From Pontimonas sp. (GTDB taxonomy: Bacteria; Actinomycetota; Actinomycetes; Actinomycetales; Microbacteriaceae), in assembly GCA_023263045.1 (NCBI GenBank), contig JALQXU010000025.1, forward strand, positions 1-11,051: a stretch of DNA of 11,051 nucleotides, written 5' to 3'. The position numbers were made by a program, and so were the translations under genes. Positions 1 to 8,265 of the stretch are shown here, in pieces (the stretch's first letter is position 1; each line of letters begins with the position of its first letter). A model generated the notes under the pieces. That model ran no database searches. It saw only the letters and a program-made list of their open reading frames with translations, and was not told where the DNA came from.

Positions 1-909
1 GGAGTCTACCCCAGACTCTGGATTCCACTCTCGCCCAGGGCGATAAGCGTGGGGCTCTAGACCTGGATGACGTGATCCTTGGATCAGGTAAATGAGCACC
101 CCCAGCACAATCGCAGCGAGTGCACCCCACACATTGACGCGCACACCAAGAATCAACTCGGCAGGGTCGAGTCGGATATTTTCTAGGAAGGCTCGCCCTA
201 TTCCGTACCAGACGAGATACAGCGCAAACAGGCGGCCCCACTGCAGAGAAAGCGCGCGCCCCAGCCCGATGAGAACGAGAGCGCCCAAGACGTTCCAGAG
301 CATTTCGTAAGCGAAAGTCGGATGAAACAGCGTGGTGTCAGGAATTCCCACGGGTATCGCGGAGTTGGGTCGATCAATCTGAAGCCCCCAGGGAAGGTCC
401 GTCGGCGCACCAAAAAGTTCCTGGTTGAAGTAGTTTCCCGTGCGCCCGATTCCCTGAGCGAGCAGCAAACCGGGCGCCAGCGCGTCGGCAAAGGCCGAGA
501 ATCTCAGTCCAGCACTTCTCGTACCGATGTAGGCACCTACCGCACCGAGAGATACGGCACCCAGGATCGCGAGCCCACCTTCCCAGACATAGAAGATGCG
601 GAGAAGGTCAGCGCCCTCGTAGAAATAGTCAGCCGGATGGGTCGCCACGTGATAGAGACGCCCACCCAGAATCCCAAGGGGGACAGCCCATAGCGCGACA
701 TCGAGAACGAGCCAGGGTTCCACGCCCCGTGCAACCAACCGTCTGTTCGTCAACCACAGAGCAACCGCAATTCCAATCAGAATAAAGATTGCATAGGCGT
801 TGAGAGTCAGGTTGAGTGTGAACCAGTCGAGCCCGAGGTCTCGCAACCATGCGCCAATGTTGAACGACCGCCAAGAGGACGGTGGGCTGGGGATACCTTC
901 GGGATTCAT
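1..909 (-). CDS. lgt: Prolipoprotein diacylglyceryl transferase, 3' end cut off by the window edge
   Basis: Lgt is a polytopic inner-membrane enzyme that moves a diacylglyceryl group from phosphatidylglycerol to the lipobox cysteine of prolipoproteins, the first step of lipoprotein maturation. The reading frame is open from the ATG at 909 to base 1 without a stop, 303 codons so far, so the C-terminal tail lies outside. Visible family motifs are GGRLYHV (about residues 82-88), the Lgt signature GRTGNYFNQE (155-164, with R156 matching the essential arginine of the GRxGN motif), FHPTFAYE (195-202) and FLENIRLDP (241-249), with hydrophobic membrane segments between them. The ATG directly follows the trpA stop (TAGATG, no spacer) and has a Shine-Dalgarno sequence inside the trpA end. 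It is translationally coupled to trpA; lgt after trpA is common in actinobacteria. The last roughly 25 visible residues are polar and look like the variable cytoplasmic tail. Confidence 0.95.
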   Translation of the reverse strand, partial: MNPEGIPSPPSSWRSFNIGAWLRDLGLDWFTLNLTLNAYAIFILIGIAVALWLTNRRLVARGVEPWLVLDVALWAVPLGILGGRLYHVATHPADYFYEGADLLRIFYVWEGGLAILGAVSLGAVGAYIGTRSAGLRFSAFADALAPGLLLAQGIGRTGNYFNQELFGAPTDLPWGLQIDRPNSAIPVGIPDTTLFHPTFAYEMLWNVLGALVLIGLGRALSLQWGRLFALYLVWYGIGRAFLENIRLDPAELILGVRVNVWGALAAIVLGVLIYLIQGSRHPGLEPHAYRPGREWNPESGVDS

Positions 910-1722
910 CTATGCCTTTCCTGTTCCGGCAAGGGACCGAGTAGTCCCGGCTCGAAGCTCTTCGACGCGCCGCGCAACACCGTCGACACCCTCTTCTGCA
1001 AGGGCTGTGACCAAAGCTGATCCCACAATGGCACCGTCAGCGAAAGAGACCACGTCCTTCACCTGTTCGGGAGTTGAAATCCCCAAGCCAACACACACCT
1101 CCGTTGCGCCGTTCGCGTAGAGCCTCTCCGTGAGCTTCTGAGCTGCGGCGTCGACATCAGCTCTCGTGCCCGTAATGCCCATAGTCGACACCGCATAGAC
1201 AAACCCTCGCGAAACCTCTGCAGCTTTCTGCAGTCGCTCATCAGACGACGAGGGCGCCGCGAGAAACACCAACTCAAGCTCGAGGCGTCGAGCGATGTCA
1301 ATCCATTCGGCAGCTTCATCGGGAATGAGGTCGGGTGTGATCAGTCCCGCTCCCCCGGCGTTTTTCAGATCAGTGGCAAAGCGCTCCAGACCGTATTGAA
1401 CAACAGGGTTCCAGTAGGTCATGACAAGAACAGGTTTGTCACTATGCGATGTGATGCGCTCGAGAGCCGGAAACAGGTCTTTGAGCTTGAAGCCGTTGTT
1501 TAGGGCCTTCTGTGTCGCCTCAGCAATGACCACACCATCCATAACGGGGTCGGAGTATGGCACACCGAGCTCAAGAATGTCAGCGCCGGCATCCAACACG
1601 GCGATTGCGGCCTGAACGCTCTCCTCCACGGTCGGGAAACCGGCCGGTAAATAGGCCACAAGAACTCCGCTTCCCTGGCTTTTTCGCGCAGAAATGGTCT
1701 CCTGAACACTGACTCTGGTCAT
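910..1722 (-). CDS. trpA: Tryptophan synthase alpha subunit
   Basis: TrpA cleaves indole-3-glycerol phosphate to glyceraldehyde 3-phosphate and indole; the indole is channelled to TrpB in the alpha2-beta2 complex in the cytoplasm. The 270-residue TIM-barrel protein has the usual family length. The opening barrel motif YLPAGFP is at about residues 24-30. [14 protein letters not shown] (50-63) carries E51 and D62, which align with the catalytic Glu49 and Asp60 of the enteric enzyme. Later motifs are TPDLIPDEA and the phosphate-binding VGLGIST and GAIVGSA segments. The ATG at 1722 overlaps the trpB stop by four bases (ATGA), the usual coupling that keeps the two subunits in balance. The stop TAG abuts the lgt ATG. 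Nothing is missing or unusual in the active site. Confidence 0.97.
   Translation of the reverse strand: MTRVSVQETISARKSQGSGVLVAYLPAGFPTVEESVQAAIAVLDAGADILELGVPYSDPVMDGVVIAEATQKALNNGFKLKDLFPALERITSHSDKPVLVMTYWNPVVQYGLERFATDLKNAGGAGLITPDLIPDEAAEWIDIARRLELELVFLAAPSSSDERLQKAAEVSRGFVYAVSTMGITGTRADVDAAAQKLTERLYANGATEVCVGLGISTPEQVKDVVSFADGAIVGSALVTALAEEGVDGVARRVEELRAGTTRSLAGTGKA
915..921 (-). promoter_or_regulatory. Ribosome binding site of lgt inside the 3' end of trpA
   Basis: On the minus strand the bases read GGAAAGG, five bases before the lgt ATG. It supports the start at 909 and shows that lgt has its own initiation signal although it abuts the trpA stop codon. Confidence 0.6.
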
Positions 1723-2936
1723 GAATCGTCCGTAGACCTTCCGAGCAGATGGAAATACCGGGCGGCCGTTTCCATATCTTTGTCACCGCGACCGCTGAGT
1801 GACACCAAAATCGTCGCGTCCGGACCAAGCTCCTGGCCCAACTTCTGTGTGCCAGCGAGTGCGTGGGCAGTTTCTATTGCGGGGATGATTCCTTCGGTCT
1901 GGCTCAACAAACGCAGCGCCTGCATCGCTTGGTCGTCAGTGATGGGTACATACTCGGCTCGCTCTATCGAGGCGAGCCATGCGTGCTCAGGACCGATGCC
2001 TGGATAGTCAAGACCCGCAGAAATCGAATGGGACTCGATGGTTTGACCATCCTCGTCCTGTAACACAAGAGATTTCGCACCGTGGAGCATTCCCGGCCTA
2101 CCCCGCGAGATGGTCGCTGCGTGGTGTGGAGTATCGACGCCGTCACCTGCCGCTTCATAGCCGAGAAGCCGAACATCTGCATCATCGAGGAACGCGTGGA
2201 AAATTCCCATGGCGTTACTGCCACCCCCCACACATGCGGTGACGGCAGTGGGCAGGGCCCCCGTGAGCTCCAACATTTGCTCTCTGGCCTCCACACCGAT
2301 GATGGAGTGGAAATCCCTCACGATGAGAGGAAAAGGATGAGGGCCGGCCACTGTTCCCAACAAATAGTGGGTTGAGTCGACATTGGTCACCCAGTCGCGC
2401 ATCGCGTCGTTAATGGCGTCTTTGAGGGTTCTTGACCCTGTGGTCACGGCGTGGACTTCTGCTCCAAGTAGTCGCATCCTGGCAACATTCAGAGCCTGCC
2501 GCTCAGTGTCGACCTCGCCCATGTAGACGACACAGTCCATCCCCATGAGCGCCGCCGCAGTCGCTGTAGCTACACCGTGTTGCCCAGCCCCCGTTTCGGC
2601 GATCAGTCGTGACTTGCCGAGGCGTTTGGCGAGCAGAGCCTGCCCCAAAACGTTATTGATCTTGTGGCTTCCCGTGTGATTCAGGTCCTCACGCTTCAGA
2701 AAGATCCTGGCCCCACCGCAATGCTCGGCGAATCGGGTTGCTTCGGTGATGATGGAGGGTCGTCCGGTGTACGTCTTGTGGAGCTCATCAAGCTCGCGCG
2801 CGAACGAAGGATCCTGGCGTGCCTGCTGATAGGCCTGTTCCAACTCATCGAGAGCGTGTATGAGAGATTCGGGGACAAACCTTCCCCCAAACTCACCGTA
2901 ATAGGGCCCTTGCACCTCTCTCAGTGACTGAGTCAT
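1719..2936 (-). CDS. trpB: Tryptophan synthase beta subunit
   Basis: TrpB is the PLP enzyme that joins indole to L-serine to give L-tryptophan, the last step of the pathway, as a dimer bound by two TrpA subunits. The 405-residue protein is full length and of the standard TrpB1 type. The N-terminal [12 protein letters not shown] is at residues 12-23. HTGSHKINN (87-95) holds the PLP-binding lysine, K92, and is followed by the [12 protein letters not shown] substrate loop. The glycine-rich phosphate loop [12 protein letters not shown] and the C-terminal LSGRGDKDM are also present. The ATG at 2936 overlaps the trpC stop by four bases and the stop overlaps the trpA start by four bases, so trpC, trpB and trpA form a tightly coupled chain. 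Confidence 0.98.
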   Translation of the reverse strand: MTQSLREVQGPYYGEFGGRFVPESLIHALDELEQAYQQARQDPSFARELDELHKTYTGRPSIITEATRFAEHCGGARIFLKREDLNHTGSHKINNVLGQALLAKRLGKSRLIAETGAGQHGVATATAAALMGMDCVVYMGEVDTERQALNVARMRLLGAEVHAVTTGSRTLKDAINDAMRDWVTNVDSTHYLLGTVAGPHPFPLIVRDFHSIIGVEAREQMLELTGALPTAVTACVGGGSNAMGIFHAFLDDADVRLLGYEAAGDGVDTPHHAATISRGRPGMLHGAKSLVLQDEDGQTIESHSISAGLDYPGIGPEHAWLASIERAEYVPITDDQAMQALRLLSQTEGIIPAIETAHALAGTQKLGQELGPDATILVSLSGRGDKDMETAARYFHLLGRSTDDS

Positions 2937-3703
2937 GCCTGTATAAACTCCCTCACGGCTTTTTCGGCGTCCACTCCGGTGACGAGTGCTTCGCCGACCA
3001 GCACGGCGTGTGCACCGTGTTCACGGTACCGCGTCACATCCTGGGAATTCACCACCGCGGATTCAGCAACAGCAAAGACACCCGACGGTAGGAGTGGCTT
3101 TAACCGCCCGAAAAGCTCAGGATCAAGCTCGAAAGTGCTCAAATCTCGGGCATTGACGCCGATAATCGACGCTCCTAGCCCCACAGCCCGAAGCACCTCT
3201 TCCTCGGAATGGGTCTCGACGAGTGCCTCCATACCCCAGGAGCGCGCGACCTCCAGAAGGTGAGATGCCGTGTCATCATCAATTCCGGCGAGGATGAGGA
3301 GGATGAGCGAGGCTCCATGAGCCCTCGCCTCCACCACCTGGTACTCACTGTCAATGAAGTCTTTGCGCAACACGGGTATCGACACAGCCTCTGCAACAGC
3401 CTTCAAGTCTTCGAGCGACCCGCCAAAACGTCGCCCCTCGGTCAACACGCTGATCACACTCGCACCACCAGCCTCGTACGCGCGCGCGAGCGCAACAGGG
3501 TCAGCTATCTCAGCTAAATCACCCTTGGAGGGGCTGCGTCGTTTCACCTCCGCGATGATGTGAACGTGCTCTCGCGGGACTAATCCGGAGAGATCCTGCA
3601 CCGGCCTGGCATCACGGGCAAGCGAAGCGAGATCCGCTAGCGGCAGTGCTGCCTCTCTAGCACGCACATCCTCTCTGGCGCCCCGATAGAGGCCCTCGAG
3701 CAC
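2933..3703 (-). CDS. trpC: Indole-3-glycerol phosphate synthase
   Basis: TrpC closes the ring of CdRP (carboxyphenylamino-deoxyribulose phosphate) to indole-3-glycerol phosphate, the substrate of TrpA. The 256-residue single-domain protein has the expected catalytic residues: E52 and K54 in [14 protein letters not shown]114 in VLRKDFI, E163 in LVETHSEEE and N184 in IGVNARDL. It is not fused to TrpF, unlike the enteric enzyme. The start is GTG at 3703, directly after the TAG of the small membrane protein gene (TAGGTG); the sequence AAGGG ten bases upstream is a weak binding site. The N-terminus ([11 protein letters not shown]) matches the usual actinobacterial TrpC start, which supports this codon. 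The end overlaps trpB by four bases. Confidence 0.97.
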   Translation of the reverse strand: MLEGLYRGAREDVRAREAALPLADLASLARDARPVQDLSGLVPREHVHIIAEVKRRSPSKGDLAEIADPVALARAYEAGGASVISVLTEGRRFGGSLEDLKAVAEAVSIPVLRKDFIDSEYQVVEARAHGASLILLILAGIDDDTASHLLEVARSWGMEALVETHSEEEVLRAVGLGASIIGVNARDLSTFELDPELFGRLKPLLPSGVFAVAESAVVNSQDVTRYREHGAHAVLVGEALVTGVDAEKAVREFIQA

Positions 3704-3934
3704 CTAGGCGTGACCCTTCGGCTGGTACTTCGGTCCCCTTACACCCCAGCCCATCGCCGCTAACACAAAGCCGAGCGCCCAACCGAGAAGCGTTGCAACC
3801 CCACTCGCGATCACCAACCACCACACCTGGAAAAAGAACGCCACCGTTCCCACAGATAACGCGATGAGCATGACCGTGACAGCGGTCCATGCAGCGGGCG
3901 AGTGTCCGTGACCGGGGTCAGACGCCGGGTTCAT
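3704..3934 (-). CDS. Small HGxxPAAW-family membrane protein of unknown function
   Basis: This 76-residue protein carries the sequence HGHSPAAWTAV at about residues 9-19, which matches the name-giving motif of the actinobacterial HGxxPAAW family. Two hydrophobic segments follow (about 16-35 and 38-61), then a short basic tail (GPKYQPKGHA). It should be a two-pass inner-membrane protein; no biochemical role is known to me. The frame is open upstream, with other ATG codons at 3988 and 3964. I chose the ATG at 3934 because it has a strong AAGGAG five bases before it and puts the conserved motif near the N-terminus, as in the family. It sits between the Trp-associated membrane protein (31-base gap) and trpC, whose GTG abuts its stop, so it is made together with the tryptophan enzymes. 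A function in tryptophan metabolism is suggested only by position. Confidence 0.88.
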   Translation of the reverse strand: MNPASDPGHGHSPAAWTAVTVMLIALSVGTVAFFFQVWWLVIASGVATLLGWALGFVLAAMGWGVRGPKYQPKGHA

Positions 3935-3939
3935 GAGGT

Positions 3940-3945
3940 CTCCTT
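3940..3945 (-). promoter_or_regulatory. Strong ribosome binding site that fixes the start of the HGxxPAAW protein
   Basis: The minus strand reads AAGGAG here, five bases before the ATG at 3934. The two upstream in-frame ATG codons (3964, 3988) lack such a site, and the one at 3988 would overlap the preceding gene, so this site decides the start. Confidence 0.7.
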
Positions 3946-3965
3946 CATCGATGTACACCGCCATT

Positions 3966-4517
3966 CTATCGACGCGTGGGGTCGCCACCGTCGCTCAGCG
4001 AATCCCATGCTGACACACTGTCCTCCACAGAACCCGAGGACGAGCGACGCTCGAAGCGATCACCCGCCACTGGCCTGTCACCCGCAAGGGCTCCGAGAAT
4101 TCCGCCGAGTGCCATAAGAGCGCCTGCAATGACGGCACTGAAGTGCCATCCGGTGAGTTCGATGGAGGAGACCATGGCTAGCGCGTTGCTGCCCGAGATG
4201 CCTGTCACCTCAGCGATCGAGCTAGCAGCCGAGGACAGTGGATTAGTCGCCACCAGAAGAGTTAGAACTGTGAAGAAACCTCCAAAAAGCGCCTGAACGC
4301 TTGCAATAATCCGGCGCGCAAGTCCGCGGAGGGTGAACTGCAGCCCAAAGGATGCAATGGCGACAGCACCCAGTGACCACAGCGCTGCACTCGACTCGGT
4401 TCCTGTTATTGCAACAACTTGTCCGCTGTCCAGGGAAACTCTCCACCACACCGTCGACGCGCCGAGGCCGGCCACCAAGATGGCTATAACCGAGAAGACC
4501 GCATGAAATTGCTTCAT
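3966..4517 (-). CDS. Trp biosynthesis-associated membrane protein (TIGR02234 / Trp_oprn_chp type)
   Basis: This 183-residue protein matches the actinobacterial conserved membrane protein found next to trpE. It shows four probable transmembrane segments, at about residues 7-25, 44-61, 68-90 and 125-145. A WWRV sequence follows the first segment, a TGTESSAALWSLG stretch leads into the second, and a polar cytoplasmic tail ends in WDSLSDGGDPT, which resembles the conserved C-terminal motif I associate with this family. No enzymatic motif is visible; transport, tethering or regulation are all open. The ATG at 4517 shares one base with the trpE stop (TGATG), so it depends on trpE translation. The stop is followed by the 31-base gap before the next small membrane protein. 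Family assignment rests on length, topology, terminal motif and position. Confidence 0.88.
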   Translation of the reverse strand: MKQFHAVFSVIAILVAGLGASTVWWRVSLDSGQVVAITGTESSAALWSLGAVAIASFGLQFTLRGLARRIIASVQALFGGFFTVLTLLVATNPLSSAASSIAEVTGISGSNALAMVSSIELTGWHFSAVIAGALMALGGILGALAGDRPVAGDRFERRSSSGSVEDSVSAWDSLSDGGDPTRR

Positions 4518-6043
4518 CAGACGTCAGGCTGGAGAGCATTGGCAATGCGGATAGCCCTCGCGGGAGCTGAAGCTTTGTGGATGGTCTCACGGTATTCGCT
4601 CGCTGGATCAGAATCCGCGACAATCCCCGCCCCGGCTTGAACGATGGCGCGTGATCCCTGCATCCAAAGAGTTCGAATTGTGATGGCAAGGTCGGCATCT
4701 CCCGAGTGGCCGAAATAACCCACGACACCGCCGTAGACACCGCGCTGGGTTGGCTCCAGATCATCGATTATCTCGAGCGCTCGGGGCTTCGGGGCGCCGC
4801 TCAGGGTGCCGGCAGGAAAAGTAGCGCGGAACACGTCAACAGCTGAATTGTCCGGTGACAAATCCCCTTCCACAGAGGACACCAGGTGCATGATGTGACT
4901 GAAACGCTCAACCTGCATAAACTCGGTGACTTCCACAGAGCCTGCCTCACACACTTTCGAGAGGTCGTTGCGAGCGAGGTCGACGAGCATGAGGTGCTCC
5001 GCTTGCTCTTTCCGGTCGTCCCGGAGGTTTTCTGCGTGAGAGGAGTCCTCCTCTGGCGATACTCCACGCGGTCGTGAACCAGCGATGGGATGTGAGTACA
5101 CCCGACCTTTTTGCACCGTAACGAGGGCTTCGGGTGAGGAACCCACGACGTGATAGCTCGCACCGCTACCGTCATCGCACTCCAGCAGGTACATGTAGGG
5201 GCTGGGGTTCACCGAGCGCAGTACTCGGTATACCTCCAACGGACTCGCCGTAACGTCAAATTCAAACTGTTGGGACAGCACGACCTGGAATACGTCGCCG
5301 TCTTCGATGTGTTTCTTGGCCGAGGCCACCATTTCATGAAACTCTTGCTCGGTCAGACTGGGAACAGGCTCCTCTTCGGAGGGCTCACTCTTGTGGTGAA
5401 GGGTAGACGACGTCGGTTGTGACAGGGTTTCGTGCATCGCATCGAGTCGTATGAGTGCCTCGCGGTAGTGGCCCTCGTTGACCTCGCCCGTCTCATGGGT
5501 CAGCGCAACCAACACGACCTCAGAAGAATGGTGGTCAAACGCCACAAAATCCTGCACCAGCGCAAGATGCACCGCGGGAACCCTATGGGTGGGCTCAGGT
5601 GCTGAGGGCAGATGCTCCACCAGCCGAACTGCCTCCCAGCCGATGTGGCCGACCAGTCCGCCAGCAAAGGGAGGGAGTCCCTCAATGGGCTCGGACAACC
5701 ATCGACGATGGATCTGTTGGAGCGCCTCGAGGGAGTTCTGCGGAATTTTGCCGCCAAAGGCGACCTCAGACGACATGCCGTGGCTTCTCCACACGGCCTT
5801 GTCGGCCTCTTGGGTCAGAACACCATGGGTTGCAACGCCGAGGAAGGAATACCGCGACCATTTCCCCGCTTGATCCGCCGACTCGAGTAGGAAGGAGCCA
5901 GGACCGCGCGATAGCTTTCGATAGAGACCCATGGGGGTCTCACTATCAGCAAAGAGCCGGCGAATCACCGGAGTAACGGGTCGAGTAGCTCCCCACCCAA
6001 GAAACTGCTCGAGGCTGGTCTCAACCATGGGAATGATCCGCAT
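4517..6043 (-). CDS. trpE: Anthranilate synthase component I
   Basis: TrpE converts chorismate to anthranilate using ammonia released from glutamine by its partner TrpG; this is the committed and feedback-controlled step. The protein is about 508 residues. Near the N-terminus, FLLES (51-55 from the 6043 start) is the element that binds the tryptophan inhibitor. The chorismate-binding domain is complete: IAGSRPRG, DLARNDLSKV, the GTLSGAPKPRA motif, GVYGGVVGYFG and the final AGAGIVADSDP segment. The start is uncertain. A TTG at 6046, the ATG at 6043 and an ATG at 6028 are in frame, and none has a good ribosome binding site. The 6028 start would give an eight-base overlap with hisI and also fits the family, since homology begins at about TSLEQF just after it. 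No trpG lies next to it. A pabB assignment is less likely given the LLES motif and the trp neighbours. Confidence 0.95.
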   Translation of the reverse strand: MRIIPMVETSLEQFLGWGATRPVTPVIRRLFADSETPMGLYRKLSRGPGSFLLESADQAGKWSRYSFLGVATHGVLTQEADKAVWRSHGMSSEVAFGGKIPQNSLEALQQIHRRWLSEPIEGLPPFAGGLVGHIGWEAVRLVEHLPSAPEPTHRVPAVHLALVQDFVAFDHHSSEVVLVALTHETGEVNEGHYREALIRLDAMHETLSQPTSSTLHHKSEPSEEEPVPSLTEQEFHEMVASAKKHIEDGDVFQVVLSQQFEFDVTASPLEVYRVLRSVNPSPYMYLLECDDGSGASYHVVGSSPEALVTVQKGRVYSHPIAGSRPRGVSPEEDSSHAENLRDDRKEQAEHLMLVDLARNDLSKVCEAGSVEVTEFMQVERFSHIMHLVSSVEGDLSPDNSAVDVFRATFPAGTLSGAPKPRALEIIDDLEPTQRGVYGGVVGYFGHSGDADLAITIRTLWMQGSRAIVQAGAGIVADSDPASEYRETIHKASAPARAIRIANALQPDV

Positions 6044-6377
6044 CAAAACAGGTTGCTGCGCCCGTGTGACAGGCCGGTCCGGTTTGTTCTACCTCGGCGA
6101 GGAGAACGTCACCATCGCAGTCCAGGCGGAGCTGACGCGCCACCTGGATGTTTCCACTGGTGTCACCTTTACGCCAGTATTCCGAGCGGGAGCGACTGTA
6201 ATAGGTCATGCGACCCTCCCTGAGGGTACGAAGCAGGGCCTCCCTGTCCATCCACGCCATCATCAGGACATCCTTTGTCGTGGCATCCTGCGCGATACAG
6301 GGAATGAGACCGTCCGCGTTGAAGTGAGCGTCGCTCACGAGAGATGGCGCAGCATCGACCACCCATTCCTCAGTCAT
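6021..6377 (-). CDS. hisI: Phosphoribosyl-AMP cyclohydrolase
   Basis: HisI is a zinc and magnesium enzyme that opens the adenine ring of phosphoribosyl-AMP, the third step of histidine synthesis. This is the single-function form of 118 residues; the HisE activity is encoded separately upstream. Motifs seen are [15 protein letters not shown] (61-75), the metal-binding cluster DCDGD (86-90), and GPACHTG with C103 and H104 followed by C110 in ATCF. These residues match the expected metal ligands. The ATG at 6377 overlaps the hisF stop by four bases (ATGA). Its 3' end overlaps the start region of trpE by 8 to 26 bases depending on which trpE start is used; this is the point where the histidine block passes into the tryptophan block. 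Confidence 0.97.
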   Translation of the reverse strand: MTEEWVVDAAPSLVSDAHFNADGLIPCIAQDATTKDVLMMAWMDREALLRTLREGRMTYYSRSRSEYWRKGDTSGNIQVARQLRLDCDGDVLLAEVEQTGPACHTGAATCFDADHSHG

Positions 6378-7135
6378 CTCACCACCGCCCCGGCGCCCCG
6401 CAGGGCGTTCTTTACATCCTGAATACTGACTTTATCGCGGTGAAAAATGGAGGCCGCCAGGACCGCATCTGCACCGGCCACTACTGCTCCCACAGCGTCA
6501 TGAGCAGCGCCTGCTCCGCCGGACGCAATCAAGGGCAAGCTCGACACTGCTCGGACGTCACCAATCATGGAGACGTCGAAGCCTTCCTGGGTTCCGTCTG
6601 CATCGATCGAGTTGAGCAGGATCTCACCAGCGCCACGGTTAGTCGATTCCCGCGCCCATTCCAGGGCATCCACCCCGGCACTGCGCCGCCCACCGTGGGT
6701 CGTCACCCCATATCCAGACGGCGTGGAGGAGTCACGCTTCGCGTCAATGGAGATGACGCACACCTGCTGCCCGAAATGCTTCGCGATGTCATCTATCAGA
6801 CTGGGTCGTTGGAGGGCGGCACTGTTCACGCTGATCTTGTCCGCACCGTGCTCCAGGAGAGCACCCACGTCAGCCACCGAGCGCACCCCTCCCCCGACCG
6901 TGAGCGGAATGAAGACGTTTTCTGCAGTCTCTCTCACGAGGTCAAAGGTCGTTTGACGGTCATCGACCGTCGCAGTCACGTCAAGAAACGTGATTTCGTC
7001 TGCACCTTGTTCACTGTACCGAGCGGCTAATTCAACGGGATCCCCCGCATCGACAAGGTTTTCAAAGTTCACACCCTTAACGACCCTGCCTCGGTCGACA
7101 TCCAGGCAGGGAATCACCCGCACCGCCAGTGTCAT
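6374..7135 (-). CDS. hisF: Imidazole glycerol phosphate synthase cyclase subunit
   Basis: HisF is the TIM-barrel half of imidazole glycerol phosphate synthase. It uses ammonia from the glutaminase HisH to turn PRFAR into imidazole glycerol phosphate and AICAR. The 253-residue protein is full length. The two catalytic aspartates are D12 in [17 protein letters not shown] and D131 in VISIDAKR. Other family segments are [35 protein letters not shown] and the phosphate-binding LIASGGAGA. HisH and HisA are not encoded in the window, so the partner subunit must come from another locus. The ATG at 7135 shares one base with the hisG stop (TGATG); the end overlaps hisI by four bases. Confidence 0.97.
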   Translation of the reverse strand: MTLAVRVIPCLDVDRGRVVKGVNFENLVDAGDPVELAARYSEQGADEITFLDVTATVDDRQTTFDLVRETAENVFIPLTVGGGVRSVADVGALLEHGADKISVNSAALQRPSLIDDIAKHFGQQVCVISIDAKRDSSTPSGYGVTTHGGRRSAGVDALEWARESTNRGAGEILLNSIDADGTQEGFDVSMIGDVRAVSSLPLIASGGAGAAHDAVGAVVAGADAVLAASIFHRDKVSIQDVKNALRGAGAVVR

Positions 7136-7980
7136 CAGATGCGTGCGGCGTGAATTGCGGAGACGAGAATCGCCCGCGCTCCAAGGTCATAGAGCTGGTC
7201 CATAACCTGATTGGCATCATCACGCGGAACCATCGCACGGACAGCAACCCACGACGGGTCGCGCAACGGTGACACAGTAGGCGACTCCAGTCCCGGCGTG
7301 ATGGCAGAAGCCTTCTCCAGGAGATCGCTGGGAAGGTCGTAATCCATCAGCACGTACTGTTGCGCCACCCACACACCGTGCAGGCGTCGACGAAGCGTCT
7401 CAATGCCCGGTAAATCAGGTTGCGCGCTGATGAGAACGGCCTCCGACTCGAGAATGATGGGACCGAAGATTTCCAGCCCCTGAGCCCGCAGAGTGGCACC
7501 GGTAGAGACCACGTCTGCAACTGCATCGGCCACCCCCAACCGAACAGCGGACTCCACCGCTCCATCCAGTGCGACAATGTCGGACTGGATACCCGCGCGC
7601 GCGAGGAAATCTCCCACAAGACCCGGATAGGACGTCGCTACTCGCTTGCCTTCGAGATCCCCAACATCTCTCATCTTTTTGGGGCCTGCAAAACGGAAGG
7701 TCGAGTGTCCGAACCCGAGTGGCTGAACCTCAAGAGCCTCGGTATCCGAGTCGAGTAGCAAATCGCGTCCCGTGATACCCACGTCCAGAGCGCCCGAACC
7801 GACATACGTGGCGATGTCTCGGGGCCGGAGATAGAAAAACTCCACCCCGTTGCGAGAATCTGGAACCGTCAGGGCTCTCGGGTCACGACGCCCCACATAC
7901 CCAGCCTCGACGAGCATCGAGCTCGCAGTATCAGACAGGGTTCCCTTGTTGGGAACCGCGATGCGCAAAGTTTTCGTCAT
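7135..7980 (-). CDS. hisG: ATP phosphoribosyltransferase, long feedback-regulated form
   Basis: HisG condenses ATP with PRPP to start histidine synthesis and is the main control point of the pathway. At 281 residues this is the long form (HisG-L), which does not need HisZ. The N-terminal [10 protein letters not shown] (6-15) begins the catalytic domain. [17 protein letters not shown] is at 59-75. The PRPP-binding loop [14 protein letters not shown] is at 151-164. From about residue 205 ([13 protein letters not shown] onward) the sequence matches the C-terminal ACT-like domain that binds histidine for allosteric inhibition, ending in [11 protein letters not shown]. The ATG at 7980 overlaps the hisE stop by four bases, the conserved hisE-hisG arrangement of actinobacteria. 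All expected parts are intact. Confidence 0.97.
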   Translation of the reverse strand: MTKTLRIAVPNKGTLSDTASSMLVEAGYVGRRDPRALTVPDSRNGVEFFYLRPRDIATYVGSGALDVGITGRDLLLDSDTEALEVQPLGFGHSTFRFAGPKKMRDVGDLEGKRVATSYPGLVGDFLARAGIQSDIVALDGAVESAVRLGVADAVADVVSTGATLRAQGLEIFGPIILESEAVLISAQPDLPGIETLRRRLHGVWVAQQYVLMDYDLPSDLLEKASAITPGLESPTVSPLRDPSWVAVRAMVPRDDANQVMDQLYDLGARAILVSAIHAARI

Positions 7981-8240
7981 AGCTTGTCGTACACATCCTG
8001 GGGCGATACACCCTTGGCCACCATCAACACCTGCAGGTGGTAAATCAACTGAGAAATTTCTAGGGCGAGGTCCTCCGCAGATTCGTGCTCAGCGGCCATC
8101 CACACCTCGGATGCTTCCTCCACCACCTTTTTTCCGATGGCGTGAACTCCCCCGTCCAGAAGTGCAACGGTCGAGGAGCCCTCGGGCCGCTGATCGCGAC
8201 GCTCGAGTAGCTCTTGGAAGAGAGAATCGAAAGTTTTCAC
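7977..8240 (-). CDS. hisE: Phosphoribosyl-ATP pyrophosphatase
   Basis: HisE removes pyrophosphate from phosphoribosyl-ATP, the second step of histidine synthesis, linking the HisG and HisI reactions. The protein is 87 residues from a GTG start at 8240 ([14 protein letters not shown]). It shows the all-alpha MazG-like fold signature: [12 protein letters not shown] (36-47), then [15 protein letters not shown] and the terminal [10 protein letters not shown]. The frame remains open upstream to an ATG at 8342, but those 34 residues lie inside the FKBP gene, are arginine and serine rich and do not resemble HisE. The GTG start with the short GGGGG upstream is therefore preferred; HisE homologues normally start at this point. 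A 25-base gap separates it from the FKBP gene. Confidence 0.95.
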   Translation of the reverse strand: MKTFDSLFQELLERRDQRPEGSSTVALLDGGVHAIGKKVVEEASEVWMAAEHESAEDLALEISQLIYHLQVLMVAKGVSPQDVYDKL

Positions 8241-8265
8241 TCCCCCAGGGTACCGGGCGGGCGTC

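Noticed and set aside
3935..3965. Possible promoter or terminator in the 31-base gap between the two small membrane protein genes
   Set aside because: The gap holds the ribosome binding site but no hairpin with a T-run, and it is too short for a convincing promoter.
3935..3988. Longer form of the HGxxPAAW protein starting at 3988 or 3964
   Set aside because: The strong AAGGAG lies just before the ATG at 3934, the conserved motif is near that start, and the 3988 start would overlap the preceding gene.
6344..7030. A 228-codon open frame on the plus strand across hisF
   Set aside because: It is the reverse-strand shadow of hisF, with composition typical of such shadows and no recognisable domain.
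8241..8265. Possible terminator in the gap between the FKBP gene and hisE
   Set aside because: The 25 bases are GC-rich with a short GGTACC palindrome but form no long stem and have no T-run.
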